64,000 nucleotides of DNA from Anaspis maculata (taxonomy: Eukaryota > Arthropoda > Insecta > Coleoptera > Scraptiidae), in contig OX421961.1 in assembly GCA_949128115.1 (NCBI GenBank), forward strand, positions 81,141,277 through 81,205,276, given 5' to 3'. Of this stretch, positions 1 to 11,213 are shown piece after piece. Position 1 is the first letter of the stretch; every line of letters starts with the position of its first letter. A program made the position numbers and the translations under genes. The notes under the pieces were generated by a model. The model made no database searches and was not told where the DNA came from. It saw only the letters and a list, made by a program, of their open reading frames with translations.

Positions 1-510
1 GATCTTTCTTCAAGACACCATTCTGAGTGGTTTGTGATTTTGTTCGACAAAATTTGAGAGATGGAGTTAACGTAACCAGACCCAGAGATTTTTGAATAAT
101 TGTCTGTACCAATAGTCCTGGGGCGTCTGTTACCTATTCCCTGGAATTTTGAATGAAGATTTCGAATAACCACGTGAAATAGTGTCCTTGTTGCAGTCCG
201 CAAACAGTTGTGCAGTGCACAACTTTACTACACATGCTGCGCGTCAAAAATTACTGTTCAATTTAGAATGTCTAAAGCTACGTCCGCACGGTATACCGCT
301 AAAATGCTATTGTTATTATTGTCCATATATTGTCCGATATATCCATGGACCTGTACCTACACTAGACTAGATTTAACCGACTTTGGATCTCTGAAGATAA
401 GCGAGACATCCATGCTTAGCCTCGAAAAACGGACACCTGTATACAGCGTCCCTCAACAGTGTCAAGAAATTCAAGAATTCAATTTCAAATTTTCAAATTA
501 ACTTGGAAGA
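1..510. repeat. EDC3 intron with fragments of two transposon families
   Basis: Two pieces can be tied to elements elsewhere. About 281-312 contains a GTCCGCACGG / TATACCGC terminal segment like that of the element at 59188-60208. About 361-445 matches the right end of the foldback at 43353-44272 (shared AAGCGAGA, GCTTAGCCTCGAAAAACGGACAC). No gene was seen. Confidence 0.5.
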
Positions 511-903
511 CCAGGCGGTAGGCCATTCTGGGTAGGAAAAATTCCGACCAAAGCTTTTATGGTGTCAGACTCTTCGTTAGATCAGTAGGTATCTGAGCTC
601 GTATCTGAGTTTCCGCCCAAAAACGAGTTGTGCTGATTCCTTCACATCTGCACAAAGATAAAGGATGCCTTGAAGGTGCAAAAAGACTTGGTAAACCTTG
701 AAGACTTGGTACTTTTTCGCTTCATTTGCCTCAATGCAAACTTACAACTCTTACGCAAATATTGGACGCATTTGTCATAATCTCCATGCCAGTTTTACTG
801 TTGAAAAAAAAGATTTCTTTGTGCGGGTCAGATAAATCACATTTAATTGTTTTTCCATGCAAGAAAACGATAAGGCAACATGTATTTTTGTTGTTTTCTA
901 ATA

Positions 904-3900
904 GCCCAGGAAAGAAATACAAAATTTTGATGAAACCCGGAATAAATTGAAGAAAATCTATAAATTCAAGGATCCCTTCAGAATTTGATGAGAAACAACA
1001 TACCTGTCCGAGGCTTGGCATTTTTTCTGTGGGAGGTCGAAGATACAAGAAGTTACCATTTTTAAAGTTGGTTCTTTTTTGATGATTTTCATTGGACGTC
1101 ATATTTTCAAGGTCGAGGAACCCAATGCAATAGTTCCCAGGAAGTGAATTGTACCAGTGGCGTGTACCAGACAACCGCGAAGGGGCCAAGATGCGATTTT
1201 TCATAAAGTCGTATGGTGAACCGCGATCAACACTTTTTTTGACATGTTTAGTATCATTTCTAATCAAATTGGTATTATCAGGAGAAAACATGTTTTTTTT
1301 TTACCTTCAAACTTCATGTTTTGTAGCTCTAGTTCCACCAGTGTCCAATGTATTTCCAACTATGATTTTGATTTAGATAGTTTGGTTTGGGCTATTTTAC
1401 ACTCAAATATCATTCGCTGAATTTTTTTTTTCTGTTTTTACAAAGTTACGGAGTGATTTTATTTCTTGAGATGTATCAAATGAAAGCTTGATTTGACGAA
1501 ACGTGCTATTTCACAAGAAAAATTGGGCTACGATTGGAATGTAGCTTTAAATTGGTACTTAAATCATTTTATGGCATGCACATAATTTTCTCTATCAAAC
1601 AAAATGAGGGAAACAAAAATCGGAGCCGTATTTTAGTCTTGACATCATTTTTCTTCCGACAATGCGGAATAAATTTCGCAAAGAAACGCGAAGTTTCGAT
1701 CTGTAAAGGACCCCGCACGATTCTTATGGAAAATGGCTCCCGGTTAAATTCTCTGAATTTTTGATATGTTGTAGCTCATGAGATACTAATCAAATACCGT
1801 GAACCCCAAACTCAAATAATGGACAGTTTTTTACCCACAGGGGGTTGAAGTTGGAGGTTTTGACGGCTTAAAAATGATATTCTGACGTAAATAAAAGCTT
1901 TCTATGTGGTTTCTCTTCAAGTTGTGTTTCATGCTGAATGTATTTATTTGACAGAAAAATATCAACCCCCTCCTCCACCCCCATCTCCTATCTACCATCA
2001 CAAAATTCGAGATTACTCTCAAAAGCCATGCAGATGGCTTCTGTGATTTAAATTGTGAATTTTGACATGAAAATTATTTTCCACCCCTAATGTAAGGGGT
2101 GCCAATTTTTCAATTGTCCTTGGTTAATTTGGCTGAATTGTTGGTATTGTGTACTTCTAATTCTGCTGAACAAAAAGTTGTCATGTCAAAACTTATTCCT
2201 ATGGACAGTTTTTGTTCTACAGGGGACTGAAGTTGAAGATTTGAGAGCATAAATATTGAACTTCAGTCCCCTGCAGAACAAAAACTGTTCATAGGAATGA
2301 GTTTTGATATGAGAACTTTTTGTTCAGTAGAATTAGAAGGACACAATACCAAAAATTCAGCTAAATTAACCGAGGAAAATTGGAAAATCGGCACCCCAAC
2401 ATTAGGGGTGGAAAATAATTTTTATGTCAAAATTCATAATTTAAATCACAAAAGCCATCTGCATAGCTTTTGAGAGTAATCACGAATTTTATGATGGTAG
2501 ATAGGGGTTGGGGGTGGAGGAGGGGGTTGATATTTTTTTGTCAAATAAATACATTTAGCATGAAACACAACTTGAAGAGAAACCAAATGAAAAGCTTTTA
2601 TCAACGTCATAATATCCTTTTGAAGCCGTCAAAACCTCCAACTTCAACCCCCTGTGGGTAAAAAACTGTCCATTATTTGAGTTTGGGGTTCACGGAATTT
2701 GATTAGTATCTCATGAGCTACAGCATATCAAAAATTCAGAGAATTTAACCGGGAGCCATTTTCCATAAGAATCGTGCGGGGTCCTTTGTCGTTTTGTAGC
2801 TCCATTTCCATCATGGTTCAAAACACCCATGATCACAATTTTGACATAGATTGTTCAATTGAACTATTTAATAGATAAATTTCATAACTAGAAGTTTCTA
2901 TTACTGTTATAAAGTCACACGGTAATTTTTTTCCAAAACGTGCATCATGTAGAAATTTAATTATTTCAGAAGCTCGCACTGTTGAAGGAAAAATGATGCC
3001 ATGACTAAAATACGGCTCCGATTTTAGTTTTTTCCGTTTTGTTTGATGGAGGAAACTATTTTCATGTCTTGAAATGAATAAAGAACCAAATAAAAGCTAC
3101 ATTCTGATCGTTGCCTAATTTTTCCTGGGAAATAGCACGTTTCATCAAGTCAAGCTTTGACATGATACATCATACACTCAAGAAACAAAATAGCTCCGTC
3201 ACTTTGTAAAAACAGGAAAAGAAATCAGAAAATGATATTTGTGTGTGCTATTGCAAACACAAACTAACCCTGGGTTCCACAAAAGAGATAATTCACGATC
3301 AGTTGATTCGCGATTTTTGTTTGTCAATTTGTAGCTTACTAGTCATTGGAAATGCTGGTTTATCTGCCAGTAATGAAAATATGATGGGTCTAGTACAGAT
3401 TTCAGGCAATTTTTGTGGTTAATTGCCTAGCATTTGGTAGAAAAATGTTCAGTTAATCTGCAATCAGCCTTGATCGCTGATCATCTTTTTTGTGGAACTG
3501 ACGGTAACTGTCTAAATCAAAATCATAGTTAAAAATACATTGGACACTGATAGAACTAGACCTACTAAACATCAAATTGGAGGGTAAAAAAAACATGTTT
3601 TTTTTAATAAAACCGGTTTAAACACGTCTCTATCAAAATTTCACACTCATTTTTAAAATCAGAAAGTGCGATTTAGTTATGAATGATACCAAACATGTCA
3701 AAAAAGGTGTTAGTCACACGGTTTACCATGCGACTTCGTGAAAAATTGCACCTCGGCCCCTTCGCTGTCGTCTGGTACGCCACTGTTGCATTACACTTTC
3801 TGGGAACTTATTGCATTGGGTTCCTTGACCATGAAAATATAAGGTCCAATGAAAAAGGTATGAAAAAAGGAACGATTTCAAAAATGGTAACTTCTTGTAC

Positions 3901-4045
3901 CTTCGACTTCCCACAAAAATAATGCCCATCTGCCTCGGACAGATGGGGACTTTTAGTATGTTGTTCCTCATCAAATTCTGAAGGGATTTTCAAATTTTCA
4001 GATTCTCCTTAATTTATTCCGGGTTAAAACCTGTTTTGCCTGAGC
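904..4045. mobile_element. Foldback element F2, nested inside F1 (3.1 kb)
   Basis: A long imperfect palindrome with its axis near 2249. GGGGACTGAAGTTGAAG at 2223 is mirrored by CTTCAGTCCCCTGC just after it. The blocks at 1831-2022 and 2470-2661 are inverted near-copies, as are 1021-1290 and 3683-3922. The outer ends share an AACCCGGAATAAATT block in inverted order. The right arm is longer because of extra insertions, including 3270-3504. The ORFs read from both arms (both encode a CGWGWRRGLIFF-like string) are mirror by-products, not genes. Confidence 0.7.
3270..3504. mobile_element. MITE with GGTTCCACAAAA ends (copy 1)
   Basis: The left end is GGGTTCCACAAAAGAGAT and the right end ATCTTTTTTGTGGAACTG. 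It sits in the right arm of F2 and has no counterpart in the left arm. Relatives with similar ends lie at 20713-20846 and 42661-42850. Confidence 0.5.
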
Positions 4046-4962
4046 TATAATGATTCGTATCCATTGAACCCATTTATGGGGTAATAATTTCAATAACAGC
4101 ATTTTTCAAGATTTTGCCCGCTAAGAAGTGATTTTTTTTTTCAATTTTACCAAACAGCGTTTGTGGAAATATTATAAGAAATGACAAGCTGAAACTGTTT
4201 GCTAACGATATTATGCCTGGCTCAACGGCGGCACTCATTTAGAAGGCTAGAAAACTGATGTTTTTTCTGAGCAGTTCTATTTATTAGCTGTATTCCCTTC
4301 ACACGAAATCTCAGATAATCTCACCTCAGTTAGAGAGAGAAAGGGTGAGAATTGCATGAGAGGGAGAGAGACACAACTAGCAATTGAAGTGAGATTTTCA
4401 ATTCAGATGATAAAAGGAACGCAGCTTCTATTTCACCCGCGCCGGCCGCGCCTACTTGACATAAACCGGGAAATATAGGCCGGACTGATTACCTACACGA
4501 GTTTAAAACTGTACTTTCTTCCAGCTTTAGAACTTGACCATTGTTATAAAACTTTGCACATTGATTTATGAAGGCCAAACGAATATTTTGTACTTCGATG
4601 TCAGCAACAGAGTAAGCTCAGGGGAGCCTGAGGGCCGTGTATAGATGAACCATTCGCGGCGTGGCATTTTGAGTTGGAAAGTGGTCTGAGCGAAGTTTTT
4701 TTTTATTAATTCTGAACTTGTAATTGGGCAGTAAAAAGCTACACATGAGTTTCTGTTGTCTTGCCATCTGTGCCCATTCTTTTACAGTGGCATTACGGTG
4801 CCAAAGAAACAGCGGAATTATTATCTAACAACAGCATAATTCGTTCTTGGGCGGAAGCTCGGTGGTAGATACCTACTGACCTAACGAAAAGTTTGACCCA
4901 ATAAAAGCTTTGGTCGGATTTTTTTTTTTAGATTGTAGTGATTTCACCGACATACCGCCTGG

Positions 4963-5321
4963 CATATGGCACCATATCTAAGTACTTTTTTTAATCAGCT
5001 CCAGAATTTTCACATACACATCAGATTTTTGTCACAACAGACAGACATAGCAGTATGACGGTATAAGACGGTCGTATGTTAAGAGATTTGTACAACATTT
5101 GTGTCCGTTTCACACAGCAAAATGACGTTTTGTAACGAATGTGACAAAAGTTTTCTGGTCGAATGCAACTCGAGGTGGCCCATCACAACACAGGATATTT
5201 GGTACAAGACACATGTTATCGACAAATATCGTAACAGAATTATGACCGTTTATACGGCCTTAATATGCAACAATAATAGTGGGAAACATTGTCACTATCA
5301 GCCAGAAAGAGAAATACATAC
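4963..5321. other. EDC3 intron, right of F1
   Basis: Anonymous intronic sequence directly downstream (in gene sense) of exon 3. A plus-strand 83-codon open frame overlaps it but has no recognisable domain and opposes the EDC3 exon. Confidence 0.4.
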
Positions 5322-5621
5322 TTGTGAGGGCCACATAGAACAACAACTGTAGGAGTCTGGTGGGAATTGTGGGGGTTCAGTCTGTGACCGCCTCCCAATA
5401 ATTGCAATGAAATCTCAGCGGCAGCTCTTCCCATCAACTCCGTCCTTTTCTCCCAAGTCAATCCAACCCTGTCGGCTTGTTCCCATAGTTTCTTCCTGAG
5501 CGAGCGGGATATGCTGGGAATTATCAATCCATCATCTGTCACGTATTCACAGAAATCCTGCTTCGGTACCGTTATCTGACGGTATGTCAGGGGACCAGTA
5601 GCCAGCACATTTTCGTCATGC
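5322..5621 (-). CDS. EDC3: EDC3 exon 3 (start of YjeF_N domain)
   Basis: The acceptor reads TTTTTTCAG|GCATGA and the donor CACAA|GTATGT. It has 300 nt in phase. The encoded segment runs from HDENVLATGPLTYRQITVP through the LGGGHRLNPHN linker to VVVLCGPH, the first strand of the Rossmann-like YjeF_N domain that dimerises in EDC3. The split last codon (AA plus one base) awaits an exon beyond the window. Confidence 0.9.
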
Positions 5622-7872
5622 CTGAAAAAACACCACACACATGAAAAACTATCATAAAGTTCCCTCGAGAGTTCCCCATTATTTTAGTTCTTGTTTGATA
5701 ACAATTATTATTACTGTTGCTGGTAAAATAACTGTGAAATTATCTTTGAATTACCTGTGGTAATTTGAAAACAGATTAGGGCCGTTGCGCAGGAGCCTGA
5801 GAAAGGCACCGCGCAGAAAAGTAGTACGGCATAAACAATTCAACTGCAAAGACACCATAAGAATGATCGTGATTTCCCCCTCGGTGGTGACTAATAATCA
5901 TGGGTAGAAGGCAGCAGAGTTAGTTTCGTAGTTGTAAAGTGTATAAAATGTAACCGTTATCCGTACCGTACCCCAGTAATCCACTGGCGAGGGTTCTGTT
6001 TTGTAAAACCAGTGTAAATTATGCTTTCGCCTCCCGTCACCAGGAGGCAGCATGTGAGTTATATGGCGGCCATTCAATGACACAAGCTGTTTTTAGGTTA
6101 AGTAAGGGCACCCTTGAAGCAAGTTCACGTTTTCGACGCTTCAACTTGAAAAACGCGTGCCGTCCTTGTGCCGTCGCTCCAAAAGGGTGTAGAAATGGAG
6201 GCACCGATCCTGTGGCAAAAAGACGCGCCAAGCCTTGAAGAATTATTGGCAAAACAAGAAACGCCCCGGCGGTCTGCCATTGGTCCATACAACCATTGGT
6301 CTGCCCTTGTAGTATGATTTACGTGTAACGATCAGTACTTATTATCAACAAATTCAAATTTCAATGCGCGCCTTCAGTTCAAAGAACCTTCAAGGTTTTC
6401 GTTCACCTTCGAATTTCCACATTTTATTTTCAAAATTTGGAGAAAAAAATACACCGGCTGCGGGTGGATGACACCAGTAACCTGGTATATTATTCTTCAA
6501 ATAAAAACGAGACATCATTTTGGAAATGAAACGAAAAAACCTTGAAGGTTCTTCTAACTAAAGAGGCAATTAAATTGGTTGAAAATATCGGGCGTAAGAA
6601 GCACATAAATCTAAATTGAAAAAAAGACTGCCGTTCAAAGTTGCGCACTGGACCATTCTATTTGCCATTCGCCCCCGTTTTTGGACCCGCGCGAGACGAG
6701 TTTGTGCCTGCGCCATCTGGCTGCCAAAGACGATTCCCGAATGCCGTGAAATTCGAAGGGTGCCTGTGCGGTTTTGGTGTCCAAACGACGGTAACATGTC
6801 TCTGCGTTTTCCGAGTCGCATTTCCACGCATGGTACGGTCAATTTTCAAAGATTTCAACATTCTGATGTCAGTTTGATAGGAAACATATTTTTGGCCAAG
6901 GCAGTTTCACACCAGGCAAGAAGGCGGCAAAGCCTACAGTGCCAAACTAGAAAATTTTTTCAAGTCACACTTGATAATCACAGTTCAGCTGGACGTACTA
7001 TATCAAAACAGTAAATAGCCCCAGTTCCCAGTATGGATGACATGACAACACAGGAGAGAAACAGAATGAGCAGGATTAAGGTTGGAAATTGGCTACCAAA
7101 TACATTTGTTAGAAATGAATTTTCAATTATTGCTTGTGGTAACAGGTACACCATGACACTAACCTATATTTCGTTGGCTTCTTATTGTCCAAATGTTTGA
7201 TAACATCAGGTTTTTGAGAATTGTTAATTTCATCAAAAATCGCCTGCTTGTTGAAAAGCGCTAGATTCTTCTCAAAGTCAAAATCCTTATCGATTTTGTA
7301 ATCCAAAGGTGATCCAAAACACTCTTCATCTTTCCATCCCTTGGACCATTTTCCTTTTGGCTTCAACTCCTTCTTGTTCAGAGTGCCATTTTTAAATGAC
7401 CCACCTGATTCAGTGAATTGACTGCTCATGAATTGGCTGTTCCCATCTACTCTGTGGTTGCCCCTAACATCAATGTCTATGGGTTTCGATTTGTTGTGAT
7501 GAGATCCATTTAAGCTCATGTTCTTCAATGATGAATTTAGTGATGTTTCTGATGTGCGACCGGCCCTTTTTGCAATAGGTTTTGCTACAGTCACAGTACT
7601 CCTCTGTTCTTCCGAGCTGGTCTGTTTGTCAATTAATTTCAACTCTCCAATATTACTAGCACTGAAACATCAAGAACCATATAGTTTTACATGTTTTTGT
7701 TTAAGATTCCTTTTTGTTACCTAATCGTAACAGCATTTTGAGGACAGGGAATGCCATTGCAGAAAGCTTTCACAAGGGTGATCACCTGAGTGGTGGCAGA
7801 CCTAATTTCTCCTTGGTAAGCTGTTCCATCACTGCATTTTATCGACACCATATAACCCAACCACTGTGCCAT
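5322..7872 (-). CDS. EDC3: EDC3, enhancer of mRNA decapping 3 (5' three exons; 3' part off the left edge)
   Basis: A P-body scaffold that binds DCP2 and the helicase DDX6/Me31B and promotes mRNA decapping in the cytoplasm. Three minus-strand exons join in frame: 7872-7721, 7661-7164 and 5621-5322, giving 316 complete codons plus two bases. Residues 1 to about 62 form the LSm domain (start MAQWLGYMVSIKCSDG, end NAVTISASNIGELKL). A polar linker follows, then the FDF motif near residue 178 (DKDFDFEKNLALF) and the start of the YjeF_N domain (about 217 to 316, ending VVVLCGPH). The family is about 500 aa, so roughly 180 C-terminal residues are missing here. No matching exon was seen in 1-5316, so the next intron must exceed 5.3 kb. 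The start is the only ATG giving a complete LSm domain. Identification rests on domain order and motif match. Confidence 0.93.
5622..7163 (-). other. EDC3 intron 2 (1.54 kb)
   Basis: Bounded by the donor at 7163 and the acceptor at 5622. It holds a short inverted-repeat MITE at about 6373-6562, whose arms share the core AACCTTCAAGGTTTT, and a GC-richer block at about 6640-6840 that is open in several frames on both strands. No conserved domain was recognised in that block. Confidence 0.6.
7164..7661 (-). CDS. EDC3: EDC3 exon 2 (end of LSm, linker, FDF motif)
   Basis: The acceptor reads TTTCAG|TGCTAG and the donor ATATAG|GTTAGTG on the minus strand. Its 498 nt keep the frame. It carries a Ser/Asn/Lys-rich linker with a basic patch (KPIAKRAGR) and then the FDF helix, known in the family to bind the DDX6 RecA2 domain. 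Confidence 0.9.
7721..7872 (-). CDS. EDC3: EDC3 exon 1 (LSm domain)
   Basis: Begins at the ATG read from 7872 and ends at a donor reading ATTAG|GTAACA on the minus strand. It encodes 50 codons plus 2 bases. The AG left over is completed by the T of the next exon to give serine. The LSm fold mediates DCP1/DCP2 contacts in this family. Confidence 0.9.
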
Positions 7873-8289
7873 CTTTTTTTACAAATATTTAGAGCACAAT
7901 TCAAGAAAATATGTTACACAAATCTGGAGCGATATCAAAGTGAGGTTAAGTTTGAGAATTTATTTATACAGAATGAAGGTTTTTTTTTGTAAGAGGTTCC
8001 AGATACTCGCTACTCGTTGTATATAATGATATTTAACCTCGCAAAATAAAAATATAGCAATTTTGTATAATAATAATGTAACGGCTAATAACACAATCAC
8101 CACATTAACAATAAATAACTCTTTATTTTCTCTAGCCTAATTTTATCTCACTCTGACCGCTGACGTTATGAATTGTTCATCAGTCGTCTTTGTTTAACTC
8201 ATCTAGGTTTAACTGTCAGTTTTGTATGTCAGATCAGGTGATCTGGCGTTTGTTACTTTTTCAACCAGGCCTGGATTAAGTGATTAATG
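7873..8289. other. EDC3 upstream region
   Basis: AT-rich sequence upstream of the EDC3 start. It should hold the promoter and any 5' UTR, but no initiator, TATA box or other motif could be assigned. No gene was seen. Confidence 0.35.
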
Positions 8290-8393
8290 GTGCGATTCTC
8301 TAAAAAATAACTTTCCGTAAAGGCTCATGGATTCCATAAGGATTTTTTACATAACAGAGCGTTTATGGAATGTTATTTTTTACAGAATCGCAC
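8290..8393. mobile_element. Short palindromic MITE with GTGCGATTCT ends
   Basis: The ends GTGCGATTCTCTAAAAAATA and TATTTTTTACAGAATCGCAC are inverted copies about 100 bp apart. The termini resemble those of the elements at 9334-9463 and 30376-30575 (GCGATTCT / GCTATTCT). Confidence 0.6.
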
Positions 8394-8476
8394 TATATAG
8401 ACCTTCCCATATAGGCGGTTCCCTTTACTCGCAGCTCGTGCGCAGGTCTTTCCATAGACTAAACTCACTGGGTCAG
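8394..8476 (+). repeat. Dispersed repeat X, left piece (interrupted)
   Basis: The block from TAGACCTTCCCATATAGG to ACTGGGTCAG continues at 11132 with TTGACCGGGAGCGCTTATCG. An uninterrupted copy of the whole block is present in reverse orientation at about 22395-22560. This piece is therefore the target into which the hAT-type element at 8485 inserted. Confidence 0.75.
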
Positions 8477-8484
8477 TTGGCTGT
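8477..8484. repeat. 8-bp target-site duplication, left (TTGGCTGT)
   Basis: TTGGCTGT directly precedes the element and is repeated exactly at 11124-11131. The paralogous empty site near 22470 has only one TTGGCTGT. Confidence 0.85.
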
Positions 8485-9333
8485 CAGACTTGGGTCGAAT
8501 CCCGAAAAAAGTATTCGAATACGAATCCTGAATCCCGATGCAAAAAAAGGATTCGAATCCAGAAGATTCGAATACTGATTCTCGAAAGTATTCGAATACC
8601 AAATATTCGAATCCCTGTTAAAAATTTCATATAAAAAACAATAGAAATTATATTTGCTTTTATATGTTTTCTAATGGCCTTATTATGTTCTATATGAATA
8701 CTTTTTCCGACTTACTGGTTCCTATATGAAAAATGTAGGTATCAGTCATTTTTTGGAATTACCAATAAAGCTTTATTGGTTTCCAAATGGCAACTGCTAA
8801 ACATGTTGAAATCATGGAAATCCATGTAAAATTTCCATTTGCAAAAACCAATATAGAAAATCGCTGTTCATTCTCTTTGGAATTACACATGATTACACGT
8901 AGGTTTTGAAGATTTTGAATTTCGCGCCGAATAAGCAGGTTCCATATTTGCCGACGCGAACAAACCTAACCTATTATTTCTGTGCGGTGCGGTGCAGCGG
9001 CGGTGGTCGGTGGTTATCACTTAACGGTTATTCTGTGCAAGTCGTGAAGTCGTTAGTGAAGTGGTTCGTGAGAATGAATACCGTTTTTGAATACCCACAT
9101 AGATCAACCTGTTTACGTACTTTATGAAAGCTGTATTGGCTTGAAAGCACTTATTCCTCAAATAACAAAAATATAAATAAACATGATGATTTCATTATAA
9201 AAGGGGTGCGATTCTCGAGTTATTCGAATGACTTCTCGTATATGAATCTCCTTGGTTTCGTGTGCACTTAGACAGTCGAAAAAGAGAATTCAGATACAAA
9301 AACTTTTTGAACACGTTCAAGAATAGCACCTCA

Positions 9334-9463
9334 GGGCCGCGATTCTATATCTCCTACCGACACTTGTCGGTGTCCGTAGCTATAGGCAGAAGCGAATTTG
9401 ATTGGTTCTCACCCTAGCTACTGATCCGATAGTTGTCGGTAGGCAAGTACAGAATCGCGCTCC
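9334..9463. mobile_element. Palindromic MITE, GGGCCGCGATTCT ends
   Basis: The left end GGGCCGCGATTCTATAT and right end GTACAGAATCGCGCTCC are inverted, as are the inner CTACCGACA and TGTCGGTAG blocks. About 130 bp. It belongs with 30376-30575 by its GGGCCGCNATTCT termini. Confidence 0.55.
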
Positions 9464-9545
9464 AGGTCGGTATAAAAATTGGAAGAAGCAATTGATTTGG
9501 AAAAAAATGTATTCTAATGAAAATTTGGATGAAAACAAAATAAAA

Positions 9546-9868
9546 ATTGAGGAGTTTGTGGTGTGGTGGTCAGCGCGCTCGACTGCTATTCAAGAGGTCG
9601 CGGGTTCGATCCCCGCCGGGGACGGATTTTCGCCTCGAAAAGAAGCTTCTTGGTTTAGTTGGAATGCTTGCTATGCTAAATGCGCGACATAAAATACGAG
9701 CGATGGTGACGACCCCATGCAATGTTGGTGGTCGTTGAAAATCCCTACCTTGTGTTGGAACACACAGAGGGGTTCGGCAAAATTTCCGGTATAGTAAAGG
9801 AAAGCATTCACCGACGTCGGTGTTAGGCCTCGTTGCGGGAATAGACCGATGTTGAATAAACGAAAAAA
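9546..9868 (+). mobile_element. tRNA-derived SINE family A, copy 1
   Basis: The head (about 9555-9625) has an A-box-like GGTGGTCAGCGCGCTC and a T-arm GCGGG TTCGATC CCCGC that pairs perfectly. A unique body follows (TTCGGCAAAATTTCCGGTA; GGCCTCGTTGCGGGAATAG) and an A-rich tail. The same body and head occur in reverse at 40240-40583, so it is a dispersed element rather than a functional tRNA gene. The acceptor stem does not pair well. Confidence 0.7.
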
Positions 9869-10336
9869 AATCAAAAAAAAAAAATTAGGCCTCAAGGAAC
9901 AAAAAAAATCTATTTTTATAAATTGTTGAGCTGTTGAGCATAAACAAAATAAAAATTAAAAAAAAAAGAAGAGTAATTCAGGCTTTGATGCCATTAGCTT
10001 TAAAGATAACAAGAGTCTGAAATAATTCGTCGCTCAAATTTTGCCTTATTGGCGAATTGATATCATTCAGTTGGTTATACTATACTTATTATACATATGG
10101 AACGAGACATGGAAGGTTGATGGGTGTGGGTGCAAAAGGGAAGTGAGCAATAGAAGGAACTCGTGCTATAGTGTTTCAAAAACAAATCTTCAAAACTGCG
10201 CAGTTCTGGCAAATTGTTACTTTGAAATTCACCAATCACCTCACTATTGCTACTGTCGGTAGATACCTATTTTTCCTAGATTATCAGAATCCATGGATTC
10301 GAAGTCAGAATCCAGGGATTCGAAATAAGAATCTGT

Positions 10337-10500
10337 GCATGACGGCTCTCATATGGGCATGTGACGGAGGGACTGTTGTCTCCCCCGATAGCTTAGTGGT
10401 TAAACTATCCATCCGGCAAATGGAAGACCCAGGTTCTAATCCCGCTCAGGGCAGACACTTTTTCTCCGTCACATTGCGCCATAAATGGTGACCCCGAACA
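10337..10500 (+). mobile_element. tRNA-derived SINE family B, copy 1
   Basis: Starts with GACGGCTCTCATATGGGCAT. The tRNA-like head has A-box GATAGCTTAGTGGTTA and B-box AGGTTCTAATCCC. The B-box is mutated relative to the neighbouring copy (GGTTCGAATCC). Confidence 0.65.
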
Positions 10501-10701
10501 ACAATAACACACACGCAACACGCTACTTAAATAAACAATAAGTAACAGCGAACAATTGAATAGCACCCCGCCACGACTTCTCTGCCTACGTCCACCCACG
10601 TCCTATCCGTCGCCCTAGCTGGGGGGTACCGAACAACGGTTTGTAAGAACGGTGAACACGGATGACATACGAGACTAACGACGTCTCTGGAGGGGGAGTA
10701 C

Positions 10702-10853
10702 TGTGGCGGCTCTCATATGGGCATCATGTAACGGAGGGACTGTTGTCTCCCCCGATAGCTTAGTGGTTAGAGTATCCATCCGGCAAATGGAAGACGCAGG
10801 TTCGAATCCCGCTCAGGACAGACACTTTTTCTCCGTCACATCGCGCCATAAAT
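10702..10853 (+). mobile_element. tRNA-derived SINE family B, copy 2
   Basis: A direct near-copy of 10337-10500 with an intact B-box, GGTTCGAATCC. It shares the GTCTCCCCCGATAGCTTAG head and the GACACTTTTTCTCCGTCACA body. The two copies lie 365 bp apart within the hAT-type element. Confidence 0.65.
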
Positions 10854-11123
10854 CCATGGATTCTTTTCCAAACTGGGATTCGAATACCAATACTCTTTTC
10901 TTCGCTGTAGAATCCAGAGATTTTATCAAAGTACTATGAATACTAGAATACCGCAGAATAGTAACTTGAATTTAGAATCCCGAATATCGGCAAAGAAAAA
11001 GTAGCTGCATGAATACGAATACAGAATTCATGACTGTATTCGAATACCTACGAATACGAGTACCGTAAAAAGTAACTTGAGTAGGATTCAAGTTACTGGG
11101 TATTCGAATACTACCCAAGTCTG

Positions 11124-11163
11124 TTGGCTGTTTGACCGGGAGCGCTTATCGATCGGGCTGGCT
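11124..11163 (+). repeat. Right target duplication and dispersed repeat X, second piece
   Basis: TTGGCTGT at 11124-11131 is the second copy of the hAT target duplication. It is followed by TTGACCGGGAGCGCTTATCG, the continuation of repeat X. Confidence 0.75.
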
Positions 11164-11213
11164 CAGTGATGTAAAATACCCGGGTTTTTATATGGTTTTT
11201 ATATTTAAGGGTA

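Larger units (their letters stand above)
511..4962. mobile_element. Foldback element F1, copy 1, split by nested foldback F2
   Basis: The outer ends are inverted: CCAGGCGGTA at 511 and TACCGCCTGG ending at 4962. A shared GACCAAAGCTTTTATGG / CCATAAAAGC-type block lies just inside each end. The parts 511-903 and 4046-4962 match the whole of the second copy at 13515-15041. The sequence between them is absent from that copy and is itself palindromic, so it is a separate insertion. No clean target duplication was found, and no transposase ORF is present. Confidence 0.75.
8485..11123. mobile_element. hAT-type non-autonomous transposon, 2.64 kb
   Basis: The terminal inverted repeats are CAGACTTGGGT (8485-8495) and ACCCAAGTCTG (11113-11123), flanked by a perfect 8-bp duplication. 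CA-starting TIRs with 8-bp duplications are the hAT signature. Subterminal regions are dense in short ATTCGAAT-like motifs on both sides (about 8500-8620 and 10850-11110), a common place for transposase-binding repeats. No transposase-like ORF is present. Smaller elements are nested inside: 9334-9463, SINE A at 9546-9868 and two SINE B copies. Confidence 0.85.

Noticed and set aside
1..205. Minus-strand frame of about 67 codons open to the window edge
   Set aside because: Does not match the expected EDC3 C-terminal sequence and has no clear acceptor. Taken as chance.
731..1291. 186-codon minus-strand open frame
   Set aside because: It lies in one arm of the F2/F1 foldbacks, and its mirror image gives similar strings at 3683-3922 and in F1 copy 2. 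There is no domain; it is an effect of the inverted repeat.
7714..7992. Plus-strand 92-codon frame over the EDC3 LSm exon
   Set aside because: It is the antisense shadow of exon 1, whose minus-strand reading is a conserved LSm domain.
9555..9626. Possible functional tRNA gene
   Set aside because: The T-arm is perfect but the acceptor stem does not pair, and the same head with the same body recurs at 40240-40583. Called a SINE instead.
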